Below are positions 1-8,464 of a DNA stretch of 29,828 nucleotides, one piece after another. Within the stretch, counting starts at the first letter, position 1, and each line of letters begins with the position of its first letter. Below the pieces are notes generated by a model. It was not told the DNA's origin. It worked only from the letters and a program-made list of their open reading frames with translations, and did not search any database. A program made the translations under genes and the position numbers. Source of the DNA: Verrucomicrobiota bacterium (GTDB taxonomy: Bacteria; Verrucomicrobiota; Verrucomicrobiia; Limisphaerales; AV2); NCBI GenBank assembly GCA_003219345.1, contig QHOP01000374.1, positions 1-29,828 of the forward strand, in the 5' to 3' direction.

Positions 1-489
1 CTGTGCGCCCTGTGCAGCCCGACGACCAACTCGTACAAACGATTGGTTCCGGGCTACGAAGCGCCGGTGAATTTGGCCTACAGCCAGCGCAACCGCAGCG
101 CGGCCATTCGCATCCCGACCTACAGCGAAAATCCCAAGACCAAGCGCATTGAGTATCGGCCGCCCGATCCCTCGGCCAATCCGTATCTGTGCTACACCGC
201 TTTACTGATGGCCGGCCTGGACGGGGTGCTCAACAAAATGGACCCCGGCGAACCGATTGATAAGAACATGTATGAGTTGGCGCCCCAGGAGATGTCCAAG
301 GTGCCGCAGACTCCGGGCAGTCTGGAGGAGGCCTTGAACCAGCTGGACAAAGACCACGCTTTCCTGCTCAAGGGCGATGTGTTTACCGAAGACTTCCTGG
401 AGATGTGGACGGCGGCCAAGCGCAAGGAAGCCGACGCGATTCGCCTGCGCCCGCACCCTTACGAATTCTTCCTCTATTACGATGTTTGA
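1..489 (+). CDS. glnA: Glutamine synthetase type I, C-terminal part (5' end outside window)
   Basis: Ligates ammonia to glutamate using ATP; cytoplasmic dodecamer and the main entry point of ammonia assimilation. The frame is open from base 1, so only about the last 162 residues are present. The signature CSPTTNSYKRLVPGYEAPVN spans the window edge, followed by YSQRNRSAAIRIP, both typical of the GS catalytic domain. The segment NMYELAPQE holds the tyrosine equivalent to the adenylylation site of the GS-Ibeta class (codon 271-273), so control by GlnE-type adenylylation is possible. The protein ends FFLYYDV, a normal GS terminus. A strong terminator follows 32 bases after the stop. Confidence 0.97.
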   Translation: MCALCSPTTNSYKRLVPGYEAPVNLAYSQRNRSAAIRIPTYSENPKTKRIEYRPPDPSANPYLCYTALLMAGLDGVLNKMDPGEPIDKNMYELAPQEMSKVPQTPGSLEEALNQLDKDHAFLLKGDVFTEDFLEMWTAAKRKEADAIRLRPHPYEFFLYYDV

Positions 490-521
490 GTTTTGAACCG
501 AGCGGCCCGGGAGGAACCGAG

Positions 522-550
522 CGGCGCGGACTTTTGTCCGCGCCGTTTTT
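522..550 (+). terminator. Rho-independent terminator of glnA
   Basis: A perfect 9-bp GC-rich stem (522-530 with 537-545) around the 6-base loop CTTTTG is followed directly by five T (546-550). It lies just after the glnA stop and before the repeat-rich gap. Confidence 0.9.
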
Positions 551-565
551 GTCTTCCGGACGCGG

Positions 566-620
566 CCTGTAGCGGCGGCCATCCTGGCTGCCGTAGAGGG
601 CGGCATCTTGCCGCCCGGAA
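566..620. repeat. Palindromic repeat, family B (copy 1)
   Basis: Two adjacent hairpins. The first pairs GGCGGCC with GGCTGCC (one G-T wobble). The second pairs GGGCGGC (598-604) with GCCGCCC (610-616). A second copy lies in the opposite orientation at about 7600-7652, sharing an exact 18-base block GCGGCCATCCTGGCTGCC. Translations through it give spurious open frames on both strands. Confidence 0.75.
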
Positions 621-1134
621 GAATGCCCAGCGATCCATTTGATATCCGGGCGCAAGGAGACGTGCGTGAGATTGATCCGCCGGGCAGCGTACCTGCTTAG
701 CCTGATGACGACGCTCGGTAGTCGCAGATTTCCAAATCTGCTGTATGGCAGGTCTCCAACCGTCTCCAACCCGCAGACGCTTCGCCGCCTCCAAAGCCGC
801 GGAACTGGGGACGCTTTGCCGATTGGAAATCGGCGATACAGCAGGTTGGAAACCTGCGCTACTTCTCGCCTCAGCAAACTGCTTTGAGATTTTTCGAGTG
901 TAGGACTAGAAACTTCCCGTGGCTCTGTTGAAAAAGGTCGCCGGAGTTTTGACGCTTGCCCTACGGAAATTGAGCAAGCGGTTCGAGTTGCAGGACGTTT
1001 GGCGGTTACAAGGCGTTTTGGAGAACTCATACCAAACAACAGATTAATCGGAGGTAAGGAAAATTCCGATTTTGTTCTTGTATCGGCGCACCGTTTGGTA
1101 AAAGATTGACTGTTCGTCAAAAGCGAGGCCCTCA
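621..1134. other. Intergenic region upstream of the RHS gene; no gene seen
   Basis: Contains the family A repeat (725-862) and otherwise no recognisable gene. The open frames here are translations of repeat sequence. The last 270 bases presumably hold the promoter of the RHS gene, but no convincing -35/-10 pair stands out. Confidence 0.5.
725..862. repeat. Dispersed palindrome-rich repeat, family A (copy 1)
   Basis: About 138 bp, matching 7364-7492 along its length in the same orientation. It contains the palindrome CAGATTTCCAAATCTG, a 7-bp hairpin GCCGATT-GGA-AATCGGC, and a long-range inverted pair in which GGTTGGAAACCTGC near the right end complements GCAGGTTTCCAACC near the left (one base differs in this copy). 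This copy has an extra 10-base tandem duplication of GTCTCCAACC. It has the build of a REP/MITE-like element with no coding capacity. Confidence 0.8.
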
Positions 1135-4100
1135 TTGAAAACCTCACCCTCAAACCTCCAGCTATTATTGCTATTTCTGCTGATCTGGTTCATCGGAAAT
1201 TTGAATCGGTCGCAGGCCGCGTCACCGTCGATCGCGGTCAGGGTGCTCGACCCGCAAACGGCAGAGCTCTCCTGGACCAACACGCCCGGTGGATTCGCCT
1301 TGGAGGAAACCGACGCGCTTTCGACGACGAATTTGTGGGAGCCCTATAGTCCAGGTCCCACCCTGCAAAACAACCAGTTTATCGTCACGGTGAATATCGA
1401 GCCATCGACGAACAGATTCTTCCGATTGCGCCAGACCTCAATCGGAGGGTTGCCTCCGGACCCGGGCACGGTGGCCCCACCGCTGGATACAACTGTGGCG
1501 ACCGATTTTTCCGCTGCCACCGCTTTTCTCTATGCTTCCGGCAATCCAATTCAGACGGGTGTGACCAATGGGACGATCGAATCTCGGCGAGCGGCGGTGA
1601 TCCGAGGCACAGTAAGGACCCGCGACGGCGCAACTTTGTCGGACGTGCGGATTTCCGTCCTGGGCCGTTCGGAATTCGGACAGACACTCAGTCGCGCCGA
1701 TGGTCTGTTCGATCTCGCCGTCAACGGGGGCGGCCAGCTCACAGTCCGCTACGAGAAAGACGGTTTCCTGGCTGCCCAGCGCGCCATCGTCACACCCTGG
1801 CGCGACTACGTCTGGCTGCCGGATGTCGTGATGATTCCTTTCGATACCGCGGTGACCGCAGTCGATCTTAACCTTGCTGCCATGCAGGTGGCGAGGGGAA
1901 GTGCGACGAGTGATGCCGATGGAAGCCGTCGGGCAACAATTTTGTTCCCGCAAGGCACCGGCGCGAGTTTAGTCATGGCCAACGGGACAACCCAATCGGT
2001 CAGTTCCCTGAATATCCGCGCTACTGAGTATACGGTTGGAACCAACGGACCTGCTGCGATGCCGGCGAATCTGCCACCCTCAAGTGGCTACACTTACTGC
2101 GCAGAATTAAGCGCGGACGAAGCCGTCGCAGCCGGCGCGACCGACGTGCGCTTCAGCCAGCCACTGCCCGTCTATGTTGAAAACTTCCTGGACTTCCCGG
2201 TGGGCTCCGAGGTCCCCACGGGCTATTACGACCGACAGAAAGGCCAGTGGATCGCCTCAGCCAACGGTCGCGTGATCAAGGTGCTCAGTATCACCAGCGG
2301 CATGGCCGATCTCGACACGGACGGCGACGACACGGCCGACGACGCAACGAAGTTAGCTGCCCTCGGCGTCACGTCCGATGAGCGCGCGAGATTGGCACAG
2401 CTCTTTACGCCCGGCCAGATGCTGTGGCGCGTGCCCATCACTCACTTCACGCCGTGGGACTTCAACTGGCCCTTCGGCCCGCCGCCCGATGCGGTCGCGC
2501 CCAAGTTACCGAAAGTACGCCCGCCTGTGCCTGACGATCCGGATGAAGAGTGCGGCTCAATCATCGGCATCCAGAACCAGACGCTGGGCGAGTCGCTGCC
2601 GGTCACCGGCACGCCGTTCACGCTGCATTACCAGAGTGAACGTACGCCGGGCCGCAATCACGCCTACACACTTGAAATTCCCCTGAGCGGGGCAACGATT
2701 CCGGCGAGCCTGAAACGCATAGAGCTTCAGATTTCCGTGGCAGGGCGGCCCTTCGCGCAGAATTTTCCGGCATCGCCTAGGCAGACTTACACATTCATTT
2801 GGGACGGCAAGGATGCTTACGGTCGAAGACTGCAAGGAGCGCAGCCCGTTACTGTGAAAATCGGCTACGTCTATGGCGGCGTATATTTACAGCCATCAGA
2901 AAGACCAGGCAACGGATATGACGCCCTATTTGGCCACTTTTCATACTACGGAGCACCTATTTCCGGAAATCGCGAGAGAGTGGAGGTCACGCTGTGGCAG
3001 CAGTACGACGACACGCTTGTTGGGCGGTGGGACAACCGGTCCACGGGTTTGGGCGGCTGGAGCTTGAGCGTCCAGCACGCCTACGATCCTGTGGCCCGCA
3101 CGCTCCTGCTTGGAGATGGCCGGCAGCGCCGCGCCGAGTCGCTGTCTTTGATCATCACGACGGTCGCGGGCCACGGGAGTCTCGGCTTCGACGGCGATGG
3201 CGGTCCGGCAGTAGAGGCGAGCATGAGCACGCTTTTCGGTGTTGCCGTGGGACCGGACGGCAGCTTGTACGTTGCAGATTACGAAAATAACCGCGTACGC
3301 CGGGTGGGGTCCGATCATGTCATCACCACCGTTGCGGGCAATGGCAATGCTGATTTCAGTGGCGATGGCGGGCCGGCGGTAGTGGCAGGCCTTAATGCTC
3401 CTAGCGCGGTGGCTGTGGGATCGGACGGCAATCTGTTTATCGCAGACAGCGCGAACCGTCGCGTCCGCCGCGTCAGGCCCGATGGCATCATAACTACCCT
3501 CGCGGGGAGGGGCATCTTCGGCGGCTCCAACGGCGACGGCGGGCCAGCGGTGGCGGCGGGCTTGGGTTTCCTTAACGGCGTGGCAGTGGGATTGGACGGC
3601 AGCCTGTTCATCGCAGAAAGCGAGAATCGCATACGCCGGGTGGGGACAGACGGCATCATCACAACCATTGCTGGCAACGGTTTTGAGGGCTTCGGAGGCG
3701 ACGGCGGGCCGGCGACGGCTTCGGTCTTTTATAACCTTGGGGGCATTGCCGTGGGATCGGACGGCAGCCTGTTCGTCGCGGACAGCGGAAACAACCGCGT
3801 CCGACGCGTGGGGCCCGACGGCATAATCACCACAGTCGCCGGCAACGGAATATTCGGCTTCAGCGGCGACGGCGGGCCCGCGGTCGCGGCGAGTCTAAAT
3901 TATCCTATAGGGGTGGCGCTGGGATCGGACGGCAGCCTATTCATTGCGAACTACTTCAACAGTCGCATCCGCCGCGTGGGATCCGATGGCATCATTAACA
4001 CCATTGCGGGCAACGGCACAGATGGCTTCAGCGGCGATGGCGGGGAGGCGACGGCGGCGGCACTAAGTAATCCTTTCGGCATTGCCGTAGGGCCGGACAG

Positions 4101-7038
4101 CAGCCTGTTCATCACGGACCGCGGCAACCGCCGCATCCGCCAAGTGGGACCCGTGTCTCCAACTCTTTTCGATTCAGACTTCCTACTGTCATCCGAGGAC
4201 GGCGGTGAAATTTATATCTTCAACAGTAGCGGCCAGCACCGGACGACACTGGATGCGCTGACTGGCTCAATGCGCTACCAGTTCGGCTACGCCGCGGACG
4301 GGTATCTCACCTCGATCACGGATAAGAATGGCAATGTCACGATCATTGAGCGCTCGGGAGCGGCGCCCACCGCGCGCATCGCGCCTGGCGGCCAGCGCAC
4401 GGCGCTGAGCGTGAGCAGCGACGGCTGGCTGCTCGGCGTGACCAACCCCGCAGGTGAGTCGCACACGATGAGCTACTCCACCGATGGACTCTTGCAGCAA
4501 TTCATCAATCCGCTAGGCAACATCAGCAGCTTCACCTATGACGCCCAGGGCCGCCTCATCAAGGACGAAGACGCTGTTGGTGGCAGCACGACGCTCACTC
4601 GCACTGAGCAGAGCAACGGCTACACCGTTACCACCGCCTCCGCGCTCGGCCGCAGCCGCGCCTATCAAGTGGAGCAATTGTCCATTGGCGCAATCCGGCG
4701 CACCGTGACGCAGGCGAGTGGTGCGAAGACGGTGAGGATGCTTAACACCGACGGCAGCGAGCAGATCACGCACGCCGACGGGAGTATCATTACGATTAAG
4801 TACGGTCCCGACCCTCGCTGGGGCATGCTGGCGCCGGTAGCCTCAAGCGTGAAATTAAAGACCCCTGGTGGACTTACCCGAACGGTCACGACTACGCGGA
4901 CCGCCGCGCTCGCAGACCCGTCCAACCTCTTCAGCCTGACGAAGCTCACCGACTCCATCACTGACAACGGCGCGGTGAGCACGAGCGTCTATGATGCGAC
5001 ATCGCGGTTACTTACGACCACGACAGCAGCCGGCCGAACTGCCGTTTTTAACCTCGATGCACAGGGACGACTCACGCAGGAGCAGGTCGCCGGCCTGGAC
5101 CCCCTCACGTATGCTTACGACAGTCGCGGATTCTTCCAGACCATCACCCAAGGGAACGGACCCGACGTTCGTACCAATCGCTTCGATTACAATCCCGCTG
5201 GATATGTCACCAACATCACCGACCCACTGGATTACTCTCTCATCTTCGCCTACGATGCCGTCGGACGCGTCACGACCCAAACTTCCCACGACGGCCGAAT
5301 GGTAAACCTTGCTCATGACGCGAACGGGAATCTCACCAGCCTGACGCCTTCCGGCAAACCGGCCCACACCTTCGAGTATTCGGCCGTGGATTTGAAAACT
5401 CGCTACTTCCCTCCCGCGGTCGTGCCCGGAACTAATTTCACACTCTACACTTATAATCTCGACAAAGAATTGATTGCCGTGAAACAGCCCGATCAAGAGG
5501 TTGTTCAATACGATTACTCAGCCAGCGACTGTAACTGTGGCCGTCTTGGTTCACTCATCCAGGCGCGTGGAACCAACAGCTACAGCTACGATGCCCTCAC
5601 CGGCAAGCTGACCGGGATCCAGGCGCCGGGTGGAATAAACCTCATCTTCACCTACGATGGCGGTCTACTCCTCACAGAAACACGGAGCGGAGCAGTTCCA
5701 GGCATTGTCAGCAACACTTACGACAACAACTTCCGGGTCACCAGCCAAAGCGTGAGCGGCGGCGCACCCATCGCATTGCAGTACGACACAGACGGTTTGC
5801 TTGTCCAGGCGGGTGCCCTGACTCTAATTCGCAATGACACGAACGGAATGATTGCGAGGGTCACGCTGGGCGGGATCACCAACAGTTGGGCTTACAACGG
5901 TTTTGCCGAAATCACCAACTCGAGCGCCGCTTTCAACGCAACCACCCTTTACGCGGTCGCATTCACACGCGATCAAGCCGGACGTGTCATTCAGAAAACA
6001 GAGATGATCGATGGCGTCAGCGATCAGTACGTCTATACCTATGACCCTGGCGACCGCCTGGCTGCGGTTCTCAAAAACGGTGCGACGGTTGCCACCTATG
6101 CCTATGACAAGAATGACAATCGCCTTACCTTTACCGGCCTTGGCGGCCCCGCTAACGCGACCTACGACGATCAGGACCGTCTCACTCAATACGGCACGAC
6201 CACTTACGCATACACTGACAGTGGAAACCTCAAAACCCGGAATGTCGGCGGTCAAATCAGCTCCTATCAATACGATGCACTCGGAAATCTGATCACTGTC
6301 ATCCTGCCAAATGCCACCCAGATTGAATATCTCGTCGATGGGCTCAACCGGAGCATCGGCAAAAAGGTCAACGGCGCCCTTACCCAAGGCTTCCTCTACG
6401 ACGGTCAGTTGCGGCGCATCGCCGAACTTGATGGGTCGGGCAACGTTGTCAGCCGTTTCGTATATGGCACGCGCAACGGCGTGCCCGATTACATGATCAA
6501 AGGCGGAGTGACTTACCGGATCATTTCGGACCATCTTGGAAGCCCGCGCCTTGTGGCGGACGCCGCAACGGGGCAAATTGCCCAGCGCATGGACTATGAT
6601 GAGTTTGGGCAGGTGCTGAGTGATTCCAACCCGGGCTTTCAGCCGTTCGGATTTGCGGGAGGCCTTTACGATGGCGATACAAAACTCGTCCGTTTCGGCG
6701 CGCGGGATTACGACGCCGAAACGGGAAGGTGGACGGCCAAAGATCCGATCGGGTTTGATGGCGACGACACGAATCTTTACGGGTATGTCATCAATGATCC
6801 CGTGAATTTTGTCGATCGCGATGGTCTCTCAGGCGTAGCTGTCGAGTGGCTCGGACGTGATCGTTCAACCGGATTTCACCGCATCGAAGTTAAATTGAAA
6901 GGCGGAGGAACTTGCAAGGGACACGTGCTTCAGCCAAACCTGACACCGACGGCGCCCAGCTCCCAGATCGATTACGGAGACGGCAAGCCTACCAGCACCG
7001 AGTCGCTGGCAAGCGATGGCGCGGCCACCAGAACCTAA
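1135..7038 (+). CDS. Giant secreted NHL-repeat / RHS (YD-repeat) protein, teneurin-like domain order
   Basis: 1967 aa. The start is a TTG preceded by GAGG with a 6-base spacer; an in-frame stop at 1099 leaves no earlier start. Layout: signal peptide (about 1-28); a beta domain ending STNRFFRLR (about 30-102); a carboxypeptidase-regulatory/transthyretin-like fold (about 150-235); an RHS N-terminal region with the GTPFTLHYQSERTPGR motif (about 480-580); six NHL repeats of 56 residues each (673-1008); a long run of YD repeats (about 1025-1820); and the RHS core hallmark DYDAETGRWTAKDPIG followed by NLYGYVINDPVNFVDRDG (about 1857-1900). About 70 residues follow the core, a short tip that matches no toxin family I recognise. 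RHS cores form a closed shell and often auto-release a C-terminal effector. Role here (toxin delivery, adhesion or wall protein) is not proven. No obvious immunity gene follows. Confidence 0.9.
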   Translation: MKTSPSNLQLLLLFLLIWFIGNLNRSQAASPSIAVRVLDPQTAELSWTNTPGGFALEETDALSTTNLWEPYSPGPTLQNNQFIVTVNIEPSTNRFFRLRQTSIGGLPPDPGTVAPPLDTTVATDFSAATAFLYASGNPIQTGVTNGTIESRRAAVIRGTVRTRDGATLSDVRISVLGRSEFGQTLSRADGLFDLAVNGGGQLTVRYEKDGFLAAQRAIVTPWRDYVWLPDVVMIPFDTAVTAVDLNLAAMQVARGSATSDADGSRRATILFPQGTGASLVMANGTTQSVSSLNIRATEYTVGTNGPAAMPANLPPSSGYTYCAELSADEAVAAGATDVRFSQPLPVYVENFLDFPVGSEVPTGYYDRQKGQWIASANGRVIKVLSITSGMADLDTDGDDTADDATKLAALGVTSDERARLAQLFTPGQMLWRVPITHFTPWDFNWPFGPPPDAVAPKLPKVRPPVPDDPDEECGSIIGIQNQTLGESLPVTGTPFTLHYQSERTPGRNHAYTLEIPLSGATIPASLKRIELQISVAGRPFAQNFPASPRQTYTFIWDGKDAYGRRLQGAQPVTVKIGYVYGGVYLQPSERPGNGYDALFGHFSYYGAPISGNRERVEVTLWQQYDDTLVGRWDNRSTGLGGWSLSVQHAYDPVARTLLLGDGRQRRAESLSLIITTVAGHGSLGFDGDGGPAVEASMSTLFGVAVGPDGSLYVADYENNRVRRVGSDHVITTVAGNGNADFSGDGGPAVVAGLNAPSAVAVGSDGNLFIADSANRRVRRVRPDGIITTLAGRGIFGGSNGDGGPAVAAGLGFLNGVAVGLDGSLFIAESENRIRRVGTDGIITTIAGNGFEGFGGDGGPATASVFYNLGGIAVGSDGSLFVADSGNNRVRRVGPDGIITTVAGNGIFGFSGDGGPAVAASLNYPIGVALGSDGSLFIANYFNSRIRRVGSDGIINTIAGNGTDGFSGDGGEATAAALSNPFGIAVGPDSSLFITDRGNRRIRQVGPVSPTLFDSDFLLSSEDGGEIYIFNSSGQHRTTLDALTGSMRYQFGYAADGYLTSITDKNGNVTIIERSGAAPTARIAPGGQRTALSVSSDGWLLGVTNPAGESHTMSYSTDGLLQQFINPLGNISSFTYDAQGRLIKDEDAVGGSTTLTRTEQSNGYTVTTASALGRSRAYQVEQLSIGAIRRTVTQASGAKTVRMLNTDGSEQITHADGSIITIKYGPDPRWGMLAPVASSVKLKTPGGLTRTVTTTRTAALADPSNLFSLTKLTDSITDNGAVSTSVYDATSRLLTTTTAAGRTAVFNLDAQGRLTQEQVAGLDPLTYAYDSRGFFQTITQGNGPDVRTNRFDYNPAGYVTNITDPLDYSLIFAYDAVGRVTTQTSHDGRMVNLAHDANGNLTSLTPSGKPAHTFEYSAVDLKTRYFPPAVVPGTNFTLYTYNLDKELIAVKQPDQEVVQYDYSASDCNCGRLGSLIQARGTNSYSYDALTGKLTGIQAPGGINLIFTYDGGLLLTETRSGAVPGIVSNTYDNNFRVTSQSVSGGAPIALQYDTDGLLVQAGALTLIRNDTNGMIARVTLGGITNSWAYNGFAEITNSSAAFNATTLYAVAFTRDQAGRVIQKTEMIDGVSDQYVYTYDPGDRLAAVLKNGATVATYAYDKNDNRLTFTGLGGPANATYDDQDRLTQYGTTTYAYTDSGNLKTRNVGGQISSYQYDALGNLITVILPNATQIEYLVDGLNRSIGKKVNGALTQGFLYDGQLRRIAELDGSGNVVSRFVYGTRNGVPDYMIKGGVTYRIISDHLGSPRLVADAATGQIAQRMDYDEFGQVLSDSNPGFQPFGFAGGLYDGDTKLVRFGARDYDAETGRWTAKDPIGFDGDDTNLYGYVINDPVNFVDRDGLSGVAVEWLGRDRSTGFHRIEVKLKGGGTCKGHVLQPNLTPTAPSSQIDYGDGKPTSTESLASDGAATRT
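3151..4158 (+). repeat. Six tandem NHL-coding repeats, exact 168-bp period
   Basis: Each unit encodes an I-I-T-T-(V/I/L)-A-G start, then a GDGGPA-like turn, (V/I)A(V/L)G.D.SL(F/Y)(I/V)AD and (N/R)R(V/I)R(R/Q)VG. Equivalent codons begin at 3151, 3319, 3487, 3655, 3823 and 3991, giving 168 bases (56 residues) every time. Six blades would close a six-bladed beta-propeller. Confidence 0.9.
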
Positions 7039-7363
7039 CAGCGTTTGCCAACATAATTTCCAACCGCACGGAATTCTCGGCTTGGATTTCAGCCAAGTGT
7101 TACGGATTTTTTTGTGGTCGTACTTTTCCCAAATTGTGGTCATAACGATATGGGGTTTCGTGCCGCACTGCCATCGTAGTTTGTAACGCAAGTGAACGAA
7201 GAATTGACGGTCCGGGTCCGTAATATCCATCATGAAAAAGGGTCGGGAAAAGGGGTCGGAGATGACTAATGGAGTGTTTTTCTCTCTCGCTGTTCACCGC
7301 CTTTGTCAAACGGCCATCCGAGTTGCATTAAGTCCCGTCCGCGACGACGCCGGACAAGCCAAA

Positions 7364-7492
7364 CAGATTTCCAAATCTGCTGTATCGCAGGTTTCCAACC
7401 CGCAGACGCTTCGCCGCCTGCAAAGCCTCGGAAACTGGGGACGCTCTGCCGATTGGAAATCGGCGATACAGCAGGTTGGAAACCTGCGCCAC
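7364..7492. repeat. Dispersed palindrome-rich repeat, family A (copy 2)
   Basis: About 129 bp, same orientation as 725-862 and nearly identical, lacking the 10-base internal duplication. Here the arms GCAGGTTTCCAACC and GGTTGGAAACCTGC are perfect reverse complements, and the palindrome CAGATTTCCAAATCTG sits at the left end. The two copies bracket the RHS gene. Confidence 0.8.
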
Positions 7493-7599
7493 GTTCAAGG
7501 GCGCGCTCAACAGATACGCGCCATCCTGCCCCTCGAAAGAACGCCCGGTTGTTCGGCGATCTGCAAACAGCCCGACGCTTTGGGGCATCCGTGGTCTTG

Positions 7600-7652
7600 A
7601 TCCGCCAGGGCAGGATGCCCGGCTCCATGGCAGCCAGGATGGCCGCCGCAAC
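7600..7652. repeat. Palindromic repeat, family B (copy 2, inverted)
   Basis: The reverse complement carries the same GCGGCCATCCTGGCTGCC block as 574-591 and then a diverged second hairpin built on GGGCA/TGCCC. The second hairpin differs in sequence from copy 1 but keeps the same fold. Confidence 0.7.
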
Positions 7653-7720
7653 GCCGCCAAATACACACCATCGCTCCGCAACGGCTGGACAGGCAAAAAA
7701 AATCCTGAAAAACTCGCGCG

Positions 7721-8323
7721 GTGAAACAGTCGATTGTGACTTTGGACATGGAGGGCGTGTTGACGCCCGAAATCTGGATTGCCGTTTCCGAAAAGACCGG
7801 CATCCCCGATCTCCGCCGCACCACGCGCGACGAGCCGGATTATGACAAACTCATGAAATACCGGCTCAACCTCCTCGACCAGCACGGCCTCAAGCTCTCC
7901 GACATCCAACGCGTGATCGGCACATTGCGCCCGCTCGACGGCGCGCTCGATTTCCTGCGCCAACTGCGTGCCAGCGCTCAAGTCATCATCCTCTCCGACA
8001 CGTTCGAGGAGTTTGCCCAGCCGCTCCTTCGACAACTGGAATGGCCTGCGCTCCTTTGCCACAAGCTCGAAGTGGCGAACGACCGAATCGTCAATTACAA
8101 GCTGCGCGTCAACGACCAGAAGAAGAAAGCAGTCGCGGCGCTGAAAAGTTTGAATTACAACGTCGTTGCCGCAGGCGATGCCTACAACGACACCGCGATG
8201 CTCAAGGAGGCCGATGTCGGCTTTCTGTTCCGGGCGCCGGAGAACGTGAAAAAGGAGTTCCGGCAGTTCAAAGCGGTCGAGACTTACCGCGAGTTGTTGA
8301 AGCTTATCAAAGAGGCATTGTAA
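7721..8323 (+). CDS. thrH: ThrH: phosphoserine phosphatase / homoserine phosphotransferase (HAD family)
   Basis: 200 aa, the usual length of ThrH. HAD hydrolase that removes phosphate from phosphoserine and, in the characterised Pseudomonas enzyme, can transfer it to homoserine, linking serine and threonine pathways. HAD motif I is LDMEG with nucleophile Asp9 and Glu11; motif II is LSDTF with Ser92; the conserved lysine lies in DQKKKAV (about 132-138); motif IV is GDAYND (152-157). ThrH-specific stretches such as TPEIWIAVSEKTGI and LLCHKLEV are clear. The start is a GTG at 7721. Transcribed towards gpsA, with a shared inverted-repeat gap. Confidence 0.9.
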   Translation: MKQSIVTLDMEGVLTPEIWIAVSEKTGIPDLRRTTRDEPDYDKLMKYRLNLLDQHGLKLSDIQRVIGTLRPLDGALDFLRQLRASAQVIILSDTFEEFAQPLLRQLEWPALLCHKLEVANDRIVNYKLRVNDQKKKAVAALKSLNYNVVAAGDAYNDTAMLKEADVGFLFRAPENVKKEFRQFKAVETYRELLKLIKEAL

Positions 8324-8461
8324 ATCCGAATTCCGAATTCCAAAATCCGAAAGAAGCCAGAAGCTCGAATTTCGAATTATAATTTACTCCGAACCCTGCC
8401 CTCTTTTCCATCTTCGGACTTTCGTCATTCTTTCGATATTCGTCATTCGGGATTCGGATTT
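8322..8461. repeat. Inverted-repeat element filling the thrH/gpsA convergent gap
   Basis: A 16-base left arm (8322-8337) and right arm (8446-8461) are reverse complements at 15 of 16 positions. The left arm includes part of the thrH TAA stop, and the right arm ends 3 bases before the gpsA stop. The interior is rich in ATTCG/CGAATT steps. It may act as a two-way terminator or be a small mobile repeat. Confidence 0.6.
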
Positions 8462-8464
8462 TAG

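Larger units (their letters stand above)
7039..7720. other. Repeat-filled intergenic region between the RHS gene and thrH; no gene seen
   Basis: Holds the second copies of repeat families A (7364-7492) and B (about 7600-7652). Open frames crossing it on both strands are repeat translations. No immunity-like gene for the RHS protein is recognisable in 7039-7363. A weak inverted pair near 7078-7095 is followed by a T-run at 7108-7114, too far from the stem to call a terminator. Confidence 0.55.

Noticed and set aside
383..1153. Long minus-strand open frame of 256 codons upstream of the RHS gene
   Set aside because: It translates the two palindromic repeats and the antisense of the glnA end; no family-like composition, and similar frames arise at the second repeat copies (7232-8062).
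3151..4158. Regular repeats considered as a CRISPR-like or satellite array
   Set aside because: The 168-bp units are continuous coding sequence for NHL blades, with no short repeat/unique spacer alternation.
5824..6576. 250-codon minus-strand open frame
   Set aside because: Antisense shadow of the RHS YD repeats, whose regular codon pattern keeps the opposite frame open.
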